Shown here: in pieces, positions 7,812 through 13,681 of the stretch | Layout: each line of letters opens with the position of its first letter | Position numbering within the stretch: the stretch's first letter is position 1 | Source: JAGXQV01 sp964505475 | GTDB lineage: Bacteria > Pseudomonadota > Gammaproteobacteria > Burkholderiales > Sulfuricellaceae | Assembly (NCBI GenBank): GCA_964505475.1 | Contig: CAZDIJ010000074.1 | Coordinates: forward strand, 1-13,736 | DNA: 13,736 bases | Direction of reading: 5' to 3' | The notes under the pieces: generated by a model | The model's input: the letters and a program-made list of their open reading frames with translations, nothing else | Database searches by the model: none | What the model was told of the DNA's origin: nothing | Program-made: the position numbers and the translations under genes

Positions 7812-8630
7812 ATGCCCGAACTGCCCGAAGTCGAAACCACCCGCCGCGGCCTGGATCCCCACCTCACCGGCCAGCGCATCCGTGGCGCGGCAATCCGCGA
7901 CGGGCGACTGCGCCAGCCCATCCCCACCGGCTTGCCGGCACTGCTGGCCGGACAGGCCATCCGCCGCGTCGCCCGGCGCGGCAAGTACCTGCTGCTGGAA
8001 TGCGGCAACGGCTGGCTGATCGCCCATCTCGGCATGTCCGGCAGCCTGCGCGTCGTTCCCGCGAATACGCCGCCGGAAAAGCACGACCATTTCGACCTGC
8101 TGCTGGAAAACGGCGCCTGCATGCGCCTGCGCGACCCGCGCCGCTTCGGCCTGATCCTTTGGACGGACGGCGACCCGCTGCGCCACCCGCTGCTCGCCGG
8201 ACTCGGTGTCGAACCGCTCACCCCCGGGTTCGACGGCGATGTGCTCTACCGCGCCAGCCGGGGGCGCAATCTCCCCGTCAAGCAATTCCTCATGACAGGC
8301 GCAACGGTGGTCGGCGTCGGCAATATCTACGCCAGCGAAGCCCTGTTCCGCGCCGGCATCCGCCCGCAAAGCGCCTGCGGCAAGATTAGCAAGACCCGTT
8401 ACGCCAAACTGGCGGAAACCGTCAAGGAAACCCTGGCCGCCGCCATCGCCGCCGGCGGCAGCAGCCTGCGCGACTTCGTCGACAGCAGCGGCAACCCCGG
8501 CTATTTCCAGCAGCAATATTTCGTCTATGGCCGCGCCGGCCAGCCCTGCCGCGTCTGCGGCACCCCCATCGCCACCCTGCGCCAGGGCCAGCGCGCCACC
8601 TTCTACTGCCCGCGCTGCCAGAAACCGTAG
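7812..8630 (+). CDS. mutM: Bifunctional formamidopyrimidine-DNA glycosylase/AP lyase
   Basis: Base-excision-repair enzyme (Fpg) that removes 8-oxoguanine and formamidopyrimidines and nicks the DNA at the resulting site. The 272-residue product has the family's normal length and all key features: MPELPEVE with the catalytic Pro2 and Glu3, Lys58 (RRGKYLL), the helix-two-turn-helix segment GVGNIYASEALF (168-179) with Asn171, and a C-terminal zinc finger with Cys246, Cys249, Cys266 and Cys269 including the RATFYCPRC DNA-binding turn. The start is fixed by the required Pro2, as there is no clear Shine-Dalgarno. It stands alone on the plus strand, followed by 347 bp of repeat-rich non-coding DNA. 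Confidence 0.98.
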   Translation: MPELPEVETTRRGLDPHLTGQRIRGAAIRDGRLRQPIPTGLPALLAGQAIRRVARRGKYLLLECGNGWLIAHLGMSGSLRVVPANTPPEKHDHFDLLLENGACMRLRDPRRFGLILWTDGDPLRHPLLAGLGVEPLTPGFDGDVLYRASRGRNLPVKQFLMTGATVVGVGNIYASEALFRAGIRPQSACGKISKTRYAKLAETVKETLAAAIAAGGSSLRDFVDSSGNPGYFQQQYFVYGRAGQPCRVCGTPIATLRQGQRATFYCPRCQKP

Positions 8631-8653
8631 GAAGAAGCGCCGAATAACAGGCA

Positions 8654-8712
8654 CCGTTCACCCTGAGCCTGTCGAAGAGCCGTTCATGGTTCGACAAGCC
8701 CGCCACAAACGG
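8654..8712. repeat. REP-like palindrome of the CCTGAGCCTGTCGAA type
   Basis: A palindromic element with arms CCGTTCACCCTGAGCCTGTC...GAA (8654-8676) and TTCGACAAGCCCGCCACAAA...CGG (8690-8712) around a short loop containing CCGTTCATGG. The CCTGAGCCTGTCGAA core is a dispersed intergenic repeat I have seen in many proteobacterial genomes. It lies 24 bp past the mutM stop, where it could also stop or stabilise the mutM transcript. It has no ORF. Confidence 0.65.
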
Positions 8713-8718
8713 AATAAA

Positions 8719-8858
8719 CCTAGAAAAAACAGTTCAGCCACGAATTGACACGGATAATCACGGATTATCAATGACCTGCGAGGCGCGCGCCTTACGCCCG
8801 CCGGGTGATCGGTCAATCTTTGCCAGCCTGATGGCTTATCCGTGTTTATCCGTGGCTA
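8719..8858. repeat. Palindromic repeat copy 2 (CCACGGAT-type arms)
   Basis: The element has arms AGCCACGAATTGACACGGAT (8736-8755) and a right arm at 8836-8858 (TTATCCGTGTTTATCCGTGG, then CTA) that are near-perfect reverse complements. The core includes CGCCTTACGCCCGCC (8787-8803 region) and GATCGGTCAATCTTTGCCAG (8807-8826). The segment 8719-8735 (CCTAG, A-run, CAGTTC) is a tail outside the inverted repeats that is shared with copies 1 and 3. Compared with copy 3 (inverted), a 70-bp core from about 8767 to 8835 differs at about eight positions. It is non-coding. Confidence 0.82.
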
Positions 8859-8880
8859 AGTTTTTAGAGTTGATGCACAT

Positions 8881-8973
8881 TGTAGTTCCCCCGGAGGGGG
8901 ATGCTTTGAGAACTAACATCCCGTTATTTTCCCGATTTTCTTTGTGGTGAGGGATTGGGTTTATCCCTAATCC
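8881..8973. other. Non-coding stretch with two hairpin-forming palindromes 3' of the HbpS-like gene
   Basis: Between repeat copy 2 and the stop of the HbpS-like gene are two inverted repeats. The first nests CCCCC-GGA-GGGGG (8888-8900) within arms TGTAGTTC (8881-8888) and GAACTAACA (8910-8918). The second is GGATTGGG-TTTAT-CCCTAATCC (8952-8973, one unpaired T), six bases after the minus-strand stop. Neither is followed by a clear T-run on the minus strand, so they are weak terminator candidates for the HbpS-like transcript. No ORF is supported here. Confidence 0.35.
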
Positions 8974-8977
8974 GCGT

Positions 8978-9472
8978 TCAGAATTCCAGCGAGTCGGCGA
9001 TGGCTTTGATCCCCGCCTGGGCGCAGGCGTCGTCGGCATCCCCGCCCGGCGCGCCGGACACGCCGATGCCGCCGAGCAGCGTTCCCGCTCCCTCGATCGT
9101 CCGTCCGCCACCCGCCGCCAGGAAGCGGGGCAGGCCGCGCAGGCCGCTCATCGGTTTGCCCGGCTGGGTTTCCTCGGCCAGGGTGATGGTGGGAGTCTTG
9201 AAGCTGACCGCCGTCCAGGCCTTGTTGACGGAAACCTCCACGGTATGCGCGCCGGCATAGCGGTCGCGCAGTAGCGCTTGGGGAAGCCCCGCTTTATCGA
9301 CCACCGCCACCGCCACCTGGAAGCCTTCCTTGCGGCAATGCGCCAATGCCGCCTGCGCCGCGGCCAGGGCGGTTTCCGGCGTCAGCGACTTGCCGGTGAA
9401 CGTGGCTTCCTGCGCTTGCGCGCCGAATGAGAGACACAGCAGTACGGCTACCGTATTGAGCGTGGTTTTCAT
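8978..9472 (-). CDS. Secreted GlcG/HbpS-family (DUF336) protein
   Basis: A 164-residue product with a Sec signal peptide (MKTTLNTVAVLLCLSFGAQA, then QE) followed by a complete GlcG/HbpS fold: AVAVVDKAGLPQALLRD (54-70), KAWTAVSFKTPT (84-95), and the closing IGVSGAPGGDADDACAQAGI (136-155). Family members include HbpS of Streptomyces, which binds haem, and GlcG from glycolate loci. The molecular role of most is unknown. A longer reading frame reaches 9595, but the ATG at 9472 is preferred because it gives the signal peptide and has CTGGAG seven bases upstream. It lies downstream of soxB and the DsrE-like gene on the same strand, but is isolated from them by repeat copy 3 and a terminator-like hairpin. 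A periplasmic role linked to the Sox system is possible but unproven. Confidence 0.85.
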   Translation of the reverse strand: MKTTLNTVAVLLCLSFGAQAQEATFTGKSLTPETALAAAQAALAHCRKEGFQVAVAVVDKAGLPQALLRDRYAGAHTVEVSVNKAWTAVSFKTPTITLAEETQPGKPMSGLRGLPRFLAAGGGRTIEGAGTLLGGIGVSGAPGGDADDACAQAGIKAIADSLEF

Positions 9473-9498
9473 GCTTTTCTCCAGAATCGTGGTGGTGC

Positions 9499-9527
9499 AA
9501 AAATCAGGCATGGATCGCCATGCCTGA
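9499..9527 (-). terminator. Rho-independent terminator-like hairpin just upstream of the HbpS-like gene
   Basis: On the minus strand there is a perfect 10-bp stem TCAGGCATGG/CCATGCCTGA with a four-base loop CGAT, directly followed by five T residues (plus-strand A-run 9499-9503). This is a textbook intrinsic-terminator shape. It would end transcripts coming from soxB and the DsrE-like gene. It lies only 27 bp before the HbpS-like ATG, with the Shine-Dalgarno in between, leaving no room for a normal promoter. It may therefore act as an attenuator in that gene's own leader. Confidence 0.75.
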
Positions 9528-9607
9528 CATGAATCGAAGGCGCTCCCCTTGCAAAAAGGGAGGCGGTACGTGGTTATCCCATCCATGCATTTCATCCAAA
9601 AACCCAG

Positions 9608-9746
9608 TTAGCCGCAGATGAGCACGGATTGACACGGATGCCATCAAACTGGCAAAGATTGACCGGTCACCTGGCGGGCGTAAGGCGTGCGCCTCACAGG
9701 CCATTGACAATCCGTGATAATCCGTGGCTGAACTGCTTTTTCTAGG
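9608..9746. repeat. Palindromic repeat copy 3 (CCACGGAT-type arms), inverted relative to copy 2
   Basis: Arms are TTAGCCGCAGATGAGCACGG followed by ATTGACACGGAT on the left (9608-9639) and ATCCGTGATAATCCGTGGCT on the right (9710-9729). The core includes CAAAGATTGACCGGTCACCT (9653-9672 region) and GGCGGGCGTAAGGCG. The tail TGAACTGCTTTTTCTAGG (9729-9746) lies outside the arms and matches copies 1 and 2. The arms differ from copy 2 by one extra or missing unit of about 10-12 bp of the CACGGAT type, so the arms seem built of iterated units. It is non-coding and sits in the 325-bp spacer between the HbpS-like and DsrE-like genes. Confidence 0.82.
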
Positions 9747-9797
9747 ATCAACTTTGTCTTTGCGCGTTGGGCGGCGAACCGGTTATCCCGGCAATCA

Positions 9798-10238
9798 TCA
9801 GGGGCGCAAATAGCTCCATCCCTGTTGTTGCAGCCGAATAATTTCGACATATCCGGCGGCGGCGACTTCCACGCCGTCCAGCAAATCGTCCTTGGCTAAC
9901 GCCTGCGCTTTCATCGAGTTGCCGCAGGCGACGAAGCGCACCCCCTCGGCCTGCGCCTCCTGCACGCCGTTGGCCGACAGCGATTCGGCGGTCGCCATTC
10001 CCAACCCCGCTCCGATGACGACCACAGCGAACGCCACGCGCCTGGCGCCGAGTTCCGCGCGGATGTTGCGGATATTGCCGAGCACGGCATTCCATTTTTT
10101 CAGATCGTCTTCGTTGACCTGGATGACGATCCGGCTTTCCCCCGCCGCCAGGGGCGGGGGAAATCCGGCGGCGGCAAGGCCGGGGTTTGCCCGGAATAAC
10201 CAGGCCATCGCCAGGAAAATCAACAGGTAGCGGGTCAT
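9798..10238 (-). CDS. Secreted DsrE-family protein downstream of soxB
   Basis: A 146-residue product with a Sec signal peptide (MTRYLLIFLAMAWLF...GLAAAG) and a DsrE-like alpha/beta domain: RIVIQVNEDDLKKWNAVLGN (36-55), AFAVVVIGAGLGM (69-81), VRFVACGNSMKAQ (100-112) with a single conserved-type Cys105, and the C-terminal AAAGYVEIIRLQQQGWSYLRP region (127-146, landmarks AGYVEI and GWSYL). DsrE relatives carry or transfer sulfane sulfur on a cysteine. This secreted group is poorly characterised. The ATG at 10238 is preferred over a TTG at 10280 because it gives a proper signal peptide and starts 34 bp past the soxB stop. No strong Shine-Dalgarno is visible. Position suggests cotranscription with soxB and a periplasmic sulfur-related role (inference). 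Confidence 0.85.
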   Translation of the reverse strand: MTRYLLIFLAMAWLFRANPGLAAAGFPPPLAAGESRIVIQVNEDDLKKWNAVLGNIRNIRAELGARRVAFAVVVIGAGLGMATAESLSANGVQEAQAEGVRFVACGNSMKAQALAKDDLLDGVEVAAAGYVEIIRLQQQGWSYLRP

Positions 10239-10272
10239 GGTGCCGCGACGGGCTTGGCGTTTGGCCGGCCGC

Positions 10273-11985
10273 TCAGGCAATCCCCGGGTTGCCCTTCACC
10301 CCGATCAGCTTGGGCAGGTTGAGGCGGCGCGGCGCAATGGTCTTCTTGTCGCGCAAGTAGCCCGCCACCACCTCCCACACCGGTTCGCCCGCCGCGCCTT
10401 CCGCCACCGGCGCCCAGCCGGCGACCTTGTAGGTCTTGTTGGGAACCAGCGGCTTGCCCTTGAGCATCATGTTCTGGATGCGCCGCCCCGCCGATTTGGT
10501 GAGATCGCAGGTATATTCGATGCCGCCCACCCGCACCATGTCGCCGCCCTGCTGTTTGTAGGGGTCGGGATTGAAAAGGTTGTCGCAAACATCTTCCATG
10601 ATCTCCTTAATCATCGTCCCGCTCATTTCGCTGAGGGTGGTGTAGGGATAGGTGATCGCGGTCTGGTCGAGGACATGCTCCATGGTGATGGTGTCGCCCG
10701 GCAGCAGCGAGGTGCCCCAGCGGAAGCCGGGGGAGAAGGCGGCATCGGCGCCTTTGACTTCCATCAGGGCGTCGAGGATCAACTGGTCGAAGGTGCCGTT
10801 GAAGTTGCCGCGGCGGTACAGCAGCCCTTCACTGACGGCGAGCTTCTCGCCGAGCTTGGCGAGATAGGGCTGGCGGATCTTGCCGATCAGCGCCGCCATT
10901 TCGGCGTCCGCCGCCAGCAGGTTGGAGAACACCGGCAGCAGCTTGTAGCGGAAATCCGCGACCTTGCCGTTTTTCACCGAAAAATCCAGCACGCCGAGGA
11001 ACTTGCCGTTGGAGCCGGCGTTGGTGACCAGAGTCTTGCCGCCGGGGTTCTGGACGACGCTAGGCGCCGGCACGCCGTCGTGGGTATGGCCGCCCATGAT
11101 GGCGTCGATGCCGGTGACGCGGCTGGCCATCTTGAGGTCGACGTCCATGCCGTTGTGCGACAGCACCACCACCACTTGCGCCCCCTTGGCGCGCGCTTCA
11201 TCGACCACCTTCTGCATGTTGTCGTCCTGGATGCCGAAGCTCCAGTCGGGAATCATGTAGCGCGGGTTGGCGATGGGGGTGTAGGGGAAGGCTTGTCCGA
11301 CGATGGCGACTTGCACGCCGTTGATCTGTTTGATGACGTAGGGAGCGAACACCGGGTCGCCGAAGTCGTTGGTCTTGACGTTCTGGGCGACGAAGTCGAT
11401 CTTGCCCTTGAAATCGTTATCGACGATGTGTTTGACGCGCTCCGCGCCATAGGTGAATTCCCAGTGGCCGGTCATCACATCCACGCCGAGCAGCTTGCAG
11501 GCATCGACCATGTCCTGCCCTTGGGTCCACAGGGCGGTGCCGGAACCCTGCCAGGTGTCCCCGCCATCGAGCAGCAGCGAGCCGGGGCGGGAGGCGCGGA
11601 TTTTCTTTACCAGCGTGGCGAGATGGGCGAAGCCGCCGACCTTGCCATAGGTCTTGGCGGCCTGTTCAAATTCGAGATAGGTGAAGGCGTGGGCTTCCGC
11701 CGTGCCGGGCTTGACGTTGAAGGCCTTGAGCAGTTTTTCGCCGACCAGATGCGGCGCCTTGCCCAGACTGGCGCCCATGCCGAGGTTGACATTGGGTTCG
11801 CGGAAGTAGATCGGCAGCAATTGCGCGTGGGTATCGGTAATGTGCAGCAGCGAGACATTGCCGAAGGGCGGCGCGTCGTATAGCCCGGCGGACATGCCGG
11901 CCAGGGCGTTGCGGCTGTCCAGCGTGAAGCCGCCGGCAGCGGCGACGGCGAGCAGTTGCAGGAATTCGCGGCGGTTCATGGACAT
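10273..11985 (-). CDS. soxB: Thiosulfohydrolase SoxB
   Basis: Periplasmic dimanganese enzyme of the Sox thiosulfate-oxidation pathway that hydrolyses sulfate from the sulfonate of the SoxYZ-bound intermediate. The 570-residue product begins with a twin-arginine signal, NRREFLQLLAVAAAGG. Metal-site motifs of the calcineurin/5'-nucleotidase fold follow: HITDTHAQLLP (D51, H53), LLDGGDTWQGS (D143), the SoxB-typical GHWEFTYG (H174), LSHNG (H277) and GGHTHDG (H300, H302). A C-terminal 5'-nucleotidase domain completes it. The start at 11985 is chosen for the Tat signal and a TGGAG site upstream; the open frame continues to 12555 but overlaps soxX and is not expected to be translated. The spacer to soxX holds a repeat and a terminator-like hairpin. 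Confidence 0.97.
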   Translation of the reverse strand: MSMNRREFLQLLAVAAAGGFTLDSRNALAGMSAGLYDAPPFGNVSLLHITDTHAQLLPIYFREPNVNLGMGASLGKAPHLVGEKLLKAFNVKPGTAEAHAFTYLEFEQAAKTYGKVGGFAHLATLVKKIRASRPGSLLLDGGDTWQGSGTALWTQGQDMVDACKLLGVDVMTGHWEFTYGAERVKHIVDNDFKGKIDFVAQNVKTNDFGDPVFAPYVIKQINGVQVAIVGQAFPYTPIANPRYMIPDWSFGIQDDNMQKVVDEARAKGAQVVVVLSHNGMDVDLKMASRVTGIDAIMGGHTHDGVPAPSVVQNPGGKTLVTNAGSNGKFLGVLDFSVKNGKVADFRYKLLPVFSNLLAADAEMAALIGKIRQPYLAKLGEKLAVSEGLLYRRGNFNGTFDQLILDALMEVKGADAAFSPGFRWGTSLLPGDTITMEHVLDQTAITYPYTTLSEMSGTMIKEIMEDVCDNLFNPDPYKQQGGDMVRVGGIEYTCDLTKSAGRRIQNMMLKGKPLVPNKTYKVAGWAPVAEGAAGEPVWEVVAGYLRDKKTIAPRRLNLPKLIGVKGNPGIA

Positions 11986-12010
11986 GGGAACTCCAGGGAA
12001 GTAGATTAAT

Positions 12011-12064
12011 TTCACCACGGGTGAGCACGGGGAAAACAACATTTCCCCCGTGCTCCCAGTGGTT
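12011..12064. repeat. Short palindromic repeat copy 4 (CCACGGG-type arms) in the soxX-soxB spacer
   Basis: Arms CCACGGGTGAGCACGGGGAA (12015-12034) and TTCCCCCGTGCTCCCAGTGG (12043-12062) form a near-perfect hairpin with an eight-base centre. The right arm, ATTTCCCC(C)GTGCTCCC.GTGGTT, matches the right arm of copy 1 (1010-1032), but the internal core is absent. This looks like an arm-only or collapsed member of the same family. It lies between the soxX terminator-like hairpin and the soxB ribosome-binding site and would be in the soxB leader if transcription reads through. Confidence 0.7.
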
Positions 12065-12103
12065 AAGAAAGGGGCTGCCCGCCCGGACAAGCAGGCAGCC
12101 CCC
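12065..12103 (-). terminator. Terminator-like hairpin after soxX
   Basis: On the minus strand, eight bases after the soxX stop, GGGGCTGCC and GGCAGCCCC (plus-strand 12094-12102 and 12071-12079) form a 9-bp GC-rich stem with a 14-base loop, followed by TTTCTT. Two more GC pairs can form beyond a mismatch inside the loop. The T-tract is interrupted, so this may be a partial terminator that lowers soxB expression relative to soxA and soxX. Confidence 0.6.
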
Positions 12104-12110
12104 GATACAC

Positions 12111-12731
12111 TTACTTGTTTACCGGCGACTCGGGGTCGAGCAGCAAGGCCACCAGATCCTTGATCTGCTGCTCGTTGAGCGCGCCGATATGGCCGAAACG
12201 CGGCATCAGCGAACAGAGATTGTAGGATTTCGCGTTGAAGATTTTGCTGTAGGTGTATTTCTGCATTTCCGCCGATGGCCCGCCGCGCAGCTTGCCGAAT
12301 TGGTACAAGCTGGGGCCAAGGGTGCCGTAGGAAATTTCCTTGGGGGAAATCTGGTGGCAGTTGTAGCAGTTGCCGCCCACCGGCAGCCCCGGTTCGTCGG
12401 TCCAGGTGTAGCCCTTGCCGCTTTGGGCAATTTTTTCGCCGACTTTCCAGTCGCCCACCATCTTGCCGTCGGCGGGATATTTCACGGTTTTCGCCTGATC
12501 CTGCATCAGCGGCATGAGAACGGCTTCCGGCGGATTGTTGCTGAATTTGTTGCATGCCGCCTGCAACTCGTCCTCATGGATGCGCTCGTAGGCCGCTTGC
12601 CCCTTGGTCTGGAAATCGCGCTTCATCATGGCGATGGCCTCGGCGCGCCAGTCGGGTTCGGCCAGCGCCGCGCTTGAAAAGATCGAGGCTGCGGCGAGGC
12701 CGGCCATCGGGAATGCGTATTGACGTTTCAT
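12111..12731 (-). CDS. soxX: Cytochrome c SoxX (SoxXA subunit), long form
   Basis: Small haem subunit of SoxXA, the periplasmic c-type cytochrome that oxidatively couples thiosulfate to the SoxY carrier cysteine. The 206-residue product has a Sec signal peptide (cleavage about ALA-E25), an N-terminal region of about 65 residues without a haem motif (26-90), and a cytochrome domain with CYNCH (Cys122, Cys125, His126) and an axial-ligand methionine in SLMPRFGH (Met176). Cys60 and Cys173 are extra cysteines that could form a disulfide. The length exceeds the roughly 155-160 residues of the Paracoccus-type SoxX and fits the longer type. AAGGAG eight bases upstream supports the start. It follows soxA by 16 bp. 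Confidence 0.95.
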   Translation of the reverse strand: MKRQYAFPMAGLAAASIFSSAALAEPDWRAEAIAMMKRDFQTKGQAAYERIHEDELQAACNKFSNNPPEAVLMPLMQDQAKTVKYPADGKMVGDWKVGEKIAQSGKGYTWTDEPGLPVGGNCYNCHQISPKEISYGTLGPSLYQFGKLRGGPSAEMQKYTYSKIFNAKSYNLCSLMPRFGHIGALNEQQIKDLVALLLDPESPVNK

Positions 12732-12747
12732 GGGGTTATCTCCTTGT

Positions 12748-13608
12748 TCAGCGTTTGATGCCGGGGCCTTTGTACACCTGGCCGTTGGCGTTCGCGGTGA
12801 GGTAGGTCAGCAGCGACGAGATGGTGTCGGAAGCATAATTAGGCTGGGGGAAACGCTGCTGGCGGAAGCAGTCGTTCATGCGCCATTGCTGGGTAAGCAT
12901 CACGCCGCCGGTCATGCGGTAGCCGGGCCAGCCCTGAAAGGATTTGAGCGCGCCCTCCGGGGTGGCGAGGTTGGGCAGGTCCTGCATGCGGATGCGCTTG
13001 CCTTCCTCGCCGTGGCAACTGGTGCAGGAGAAATCGTAAGGGCCGGCGCGGTAGCCGGTGATTTCCCTGCCGATCTTGTAGGCGGCGATTTCCTTGGGAT
13101 GCTTCTGCGGCACGGCGATCTTCATGTCGCGCGACTGGGCGGCGACGTAAGTCACCAGCGAAGTCTGCTCCGGCGTTTCCTGGCCGTCCTTGGCGAAAGG
13201 CTGCTTGGCAAGGTCGGCTTCCTTGAAGCCCTGGAGATTGACCATGCACCAGACGATGCGCCGCTCGGCATCCATCACCTTGTCGGCATCGGCGAAATAG
13301 CGCGGCATCTGCACATAAGCGCTCTTGACCACGCCCGGGCCAAGCCCCAGGTCGCACTTCTCGGCGAGCGCGACGTTTTTGGGGCCGCGCGGGGTTTTCC
13401 AGAGCTGCTCGCCCTTGTCTTCCCACAGCCCGGAGGGGCCGAATTCCTCCATCTCGGCGCGGAAGCGCTCGAATTCCAGGGTGGCGGCGTCTTTTTCGAC
13501 AGCCGGGGTTTGCGCATGCGCCGTCAACGGCGCCGCGGCGGCCAATAAGGCCGCCAACAGCACGGCGCGGCCGGCTCGGTGTTGGGCGGTATTGCCGATT
13601 TTATTCAT
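12748..13608 (-). CDS. soxA: Cytochrome c SoxA (SoxXA subunit), single-haem form
   Basis: Catalytic subunit of SoxXA, the L-cysteine S-thiosulfotransferase that starts the Sox cycle in the periplasm. The 286-residue product has a Sec signal peptide (cleavage after AHA, residue 32) and one haem-binding motif, CTSCH (Cys195, Cys198, His199). The active-site cysteine is in WRMNDCFRQQR (Cys247). The N-terminal domain has Cys85 and Cys121 where dihaem SoxA carries its first haem, as expected for the single-haem class with a disulfide there. Two adjacent ATGs (13611, 13608) follow a GGAGGAA; 13608 has better spacing. An in-frame ATG at 13641 is less likely. It lies between soxZ and soxX in one operon. 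Confidence 0.96.
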   Translation of the reverse strand: MNKIGNTAQHRAGRAVLLAALLAAAAPLTAHAQTPAVEKDAATLEFERFRAEMEEFGPSGLWEDKGEQLWKTPRGPKNVALAEKCDLGLGPGVVKSAYVQMPRYFADADKVMDAERRIVWCMVNLQGFKEADLAKQPFAKDGQETPEQTSLVTYVAAQSRDMKIAVPQKHPKEIAAYKIGREITGYRAGPYDFSCTSCHGEEGKRIRMQDLPNLATPEGALKSFQGWPGYRMTGGVMLTQQWRMNDCFRQQRFPQPNYASDTISSLLTYLTANANGQVYKGPGIKR

Positions 13609-13647
13609 CATTTCCTCCAATTGAGTGGTGTGGGGGTTCATCGCGGC

Positions 13648-13673
13648 GAGCCTGGCATTACGGCCAGCGGCTC
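13648..13673. other. Hairpin in the soxZ-soxA spacer
   Basis: GAGCCTGGC (13648-13656) and GCCAGCGGCTC (13663-13673) can pair as five plus four base pairs with a two-base bulge around a six-base loop. It is in the 73-bp spacer between the soxZ stop and the soxA start, with no T-run after it on the minus strand. It is therefore more likely an mRNA processing or stability element than a terminator. Confidence 0.35.
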
Positions 13674-13681
13674 CCCTTTGC

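Noticed and set aside
7752..8654. 300-residue open frame antisense to mutM
   Set aside because: Shadow of a complete mutM with all catalytic residues. It runs into the non-coding repeat.
9473..9595. 41-residue N-terminal extension of the HbpS-like protein
   Set aside because: It would run through the terminator-like hairpin and hide the signal peptide. The ATG at 9472 has its own Shine-Dalgarno.
8719..9746. Inverted repeats as ends of an insertion sequence or transposon
   Set aside because: The enclosed gene is HbpS-like, not a transposase, and no clear target-site duplication was seen, so an IS call is not supported.
10237..11883. 548-residue open frame antisense to soxB
   Set aside because: His/Val/Gly-rich shadow of soxB, whose metal-site motifs are intact on the other strand.
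909..12064. Repeats as a CRISPR array
   Set aside because: Copies are far apart, differ in arm type and orientation, and have no regular spacers or cas genes.
11986..12555. N-terminal extension of the soxB frame, making a 760-residue protein
   Set aside because: The extension overlaps soxX and the repeat spacer in another frame and has no motif. The Tat signal and ribosome-binding site fix the start at 11985.
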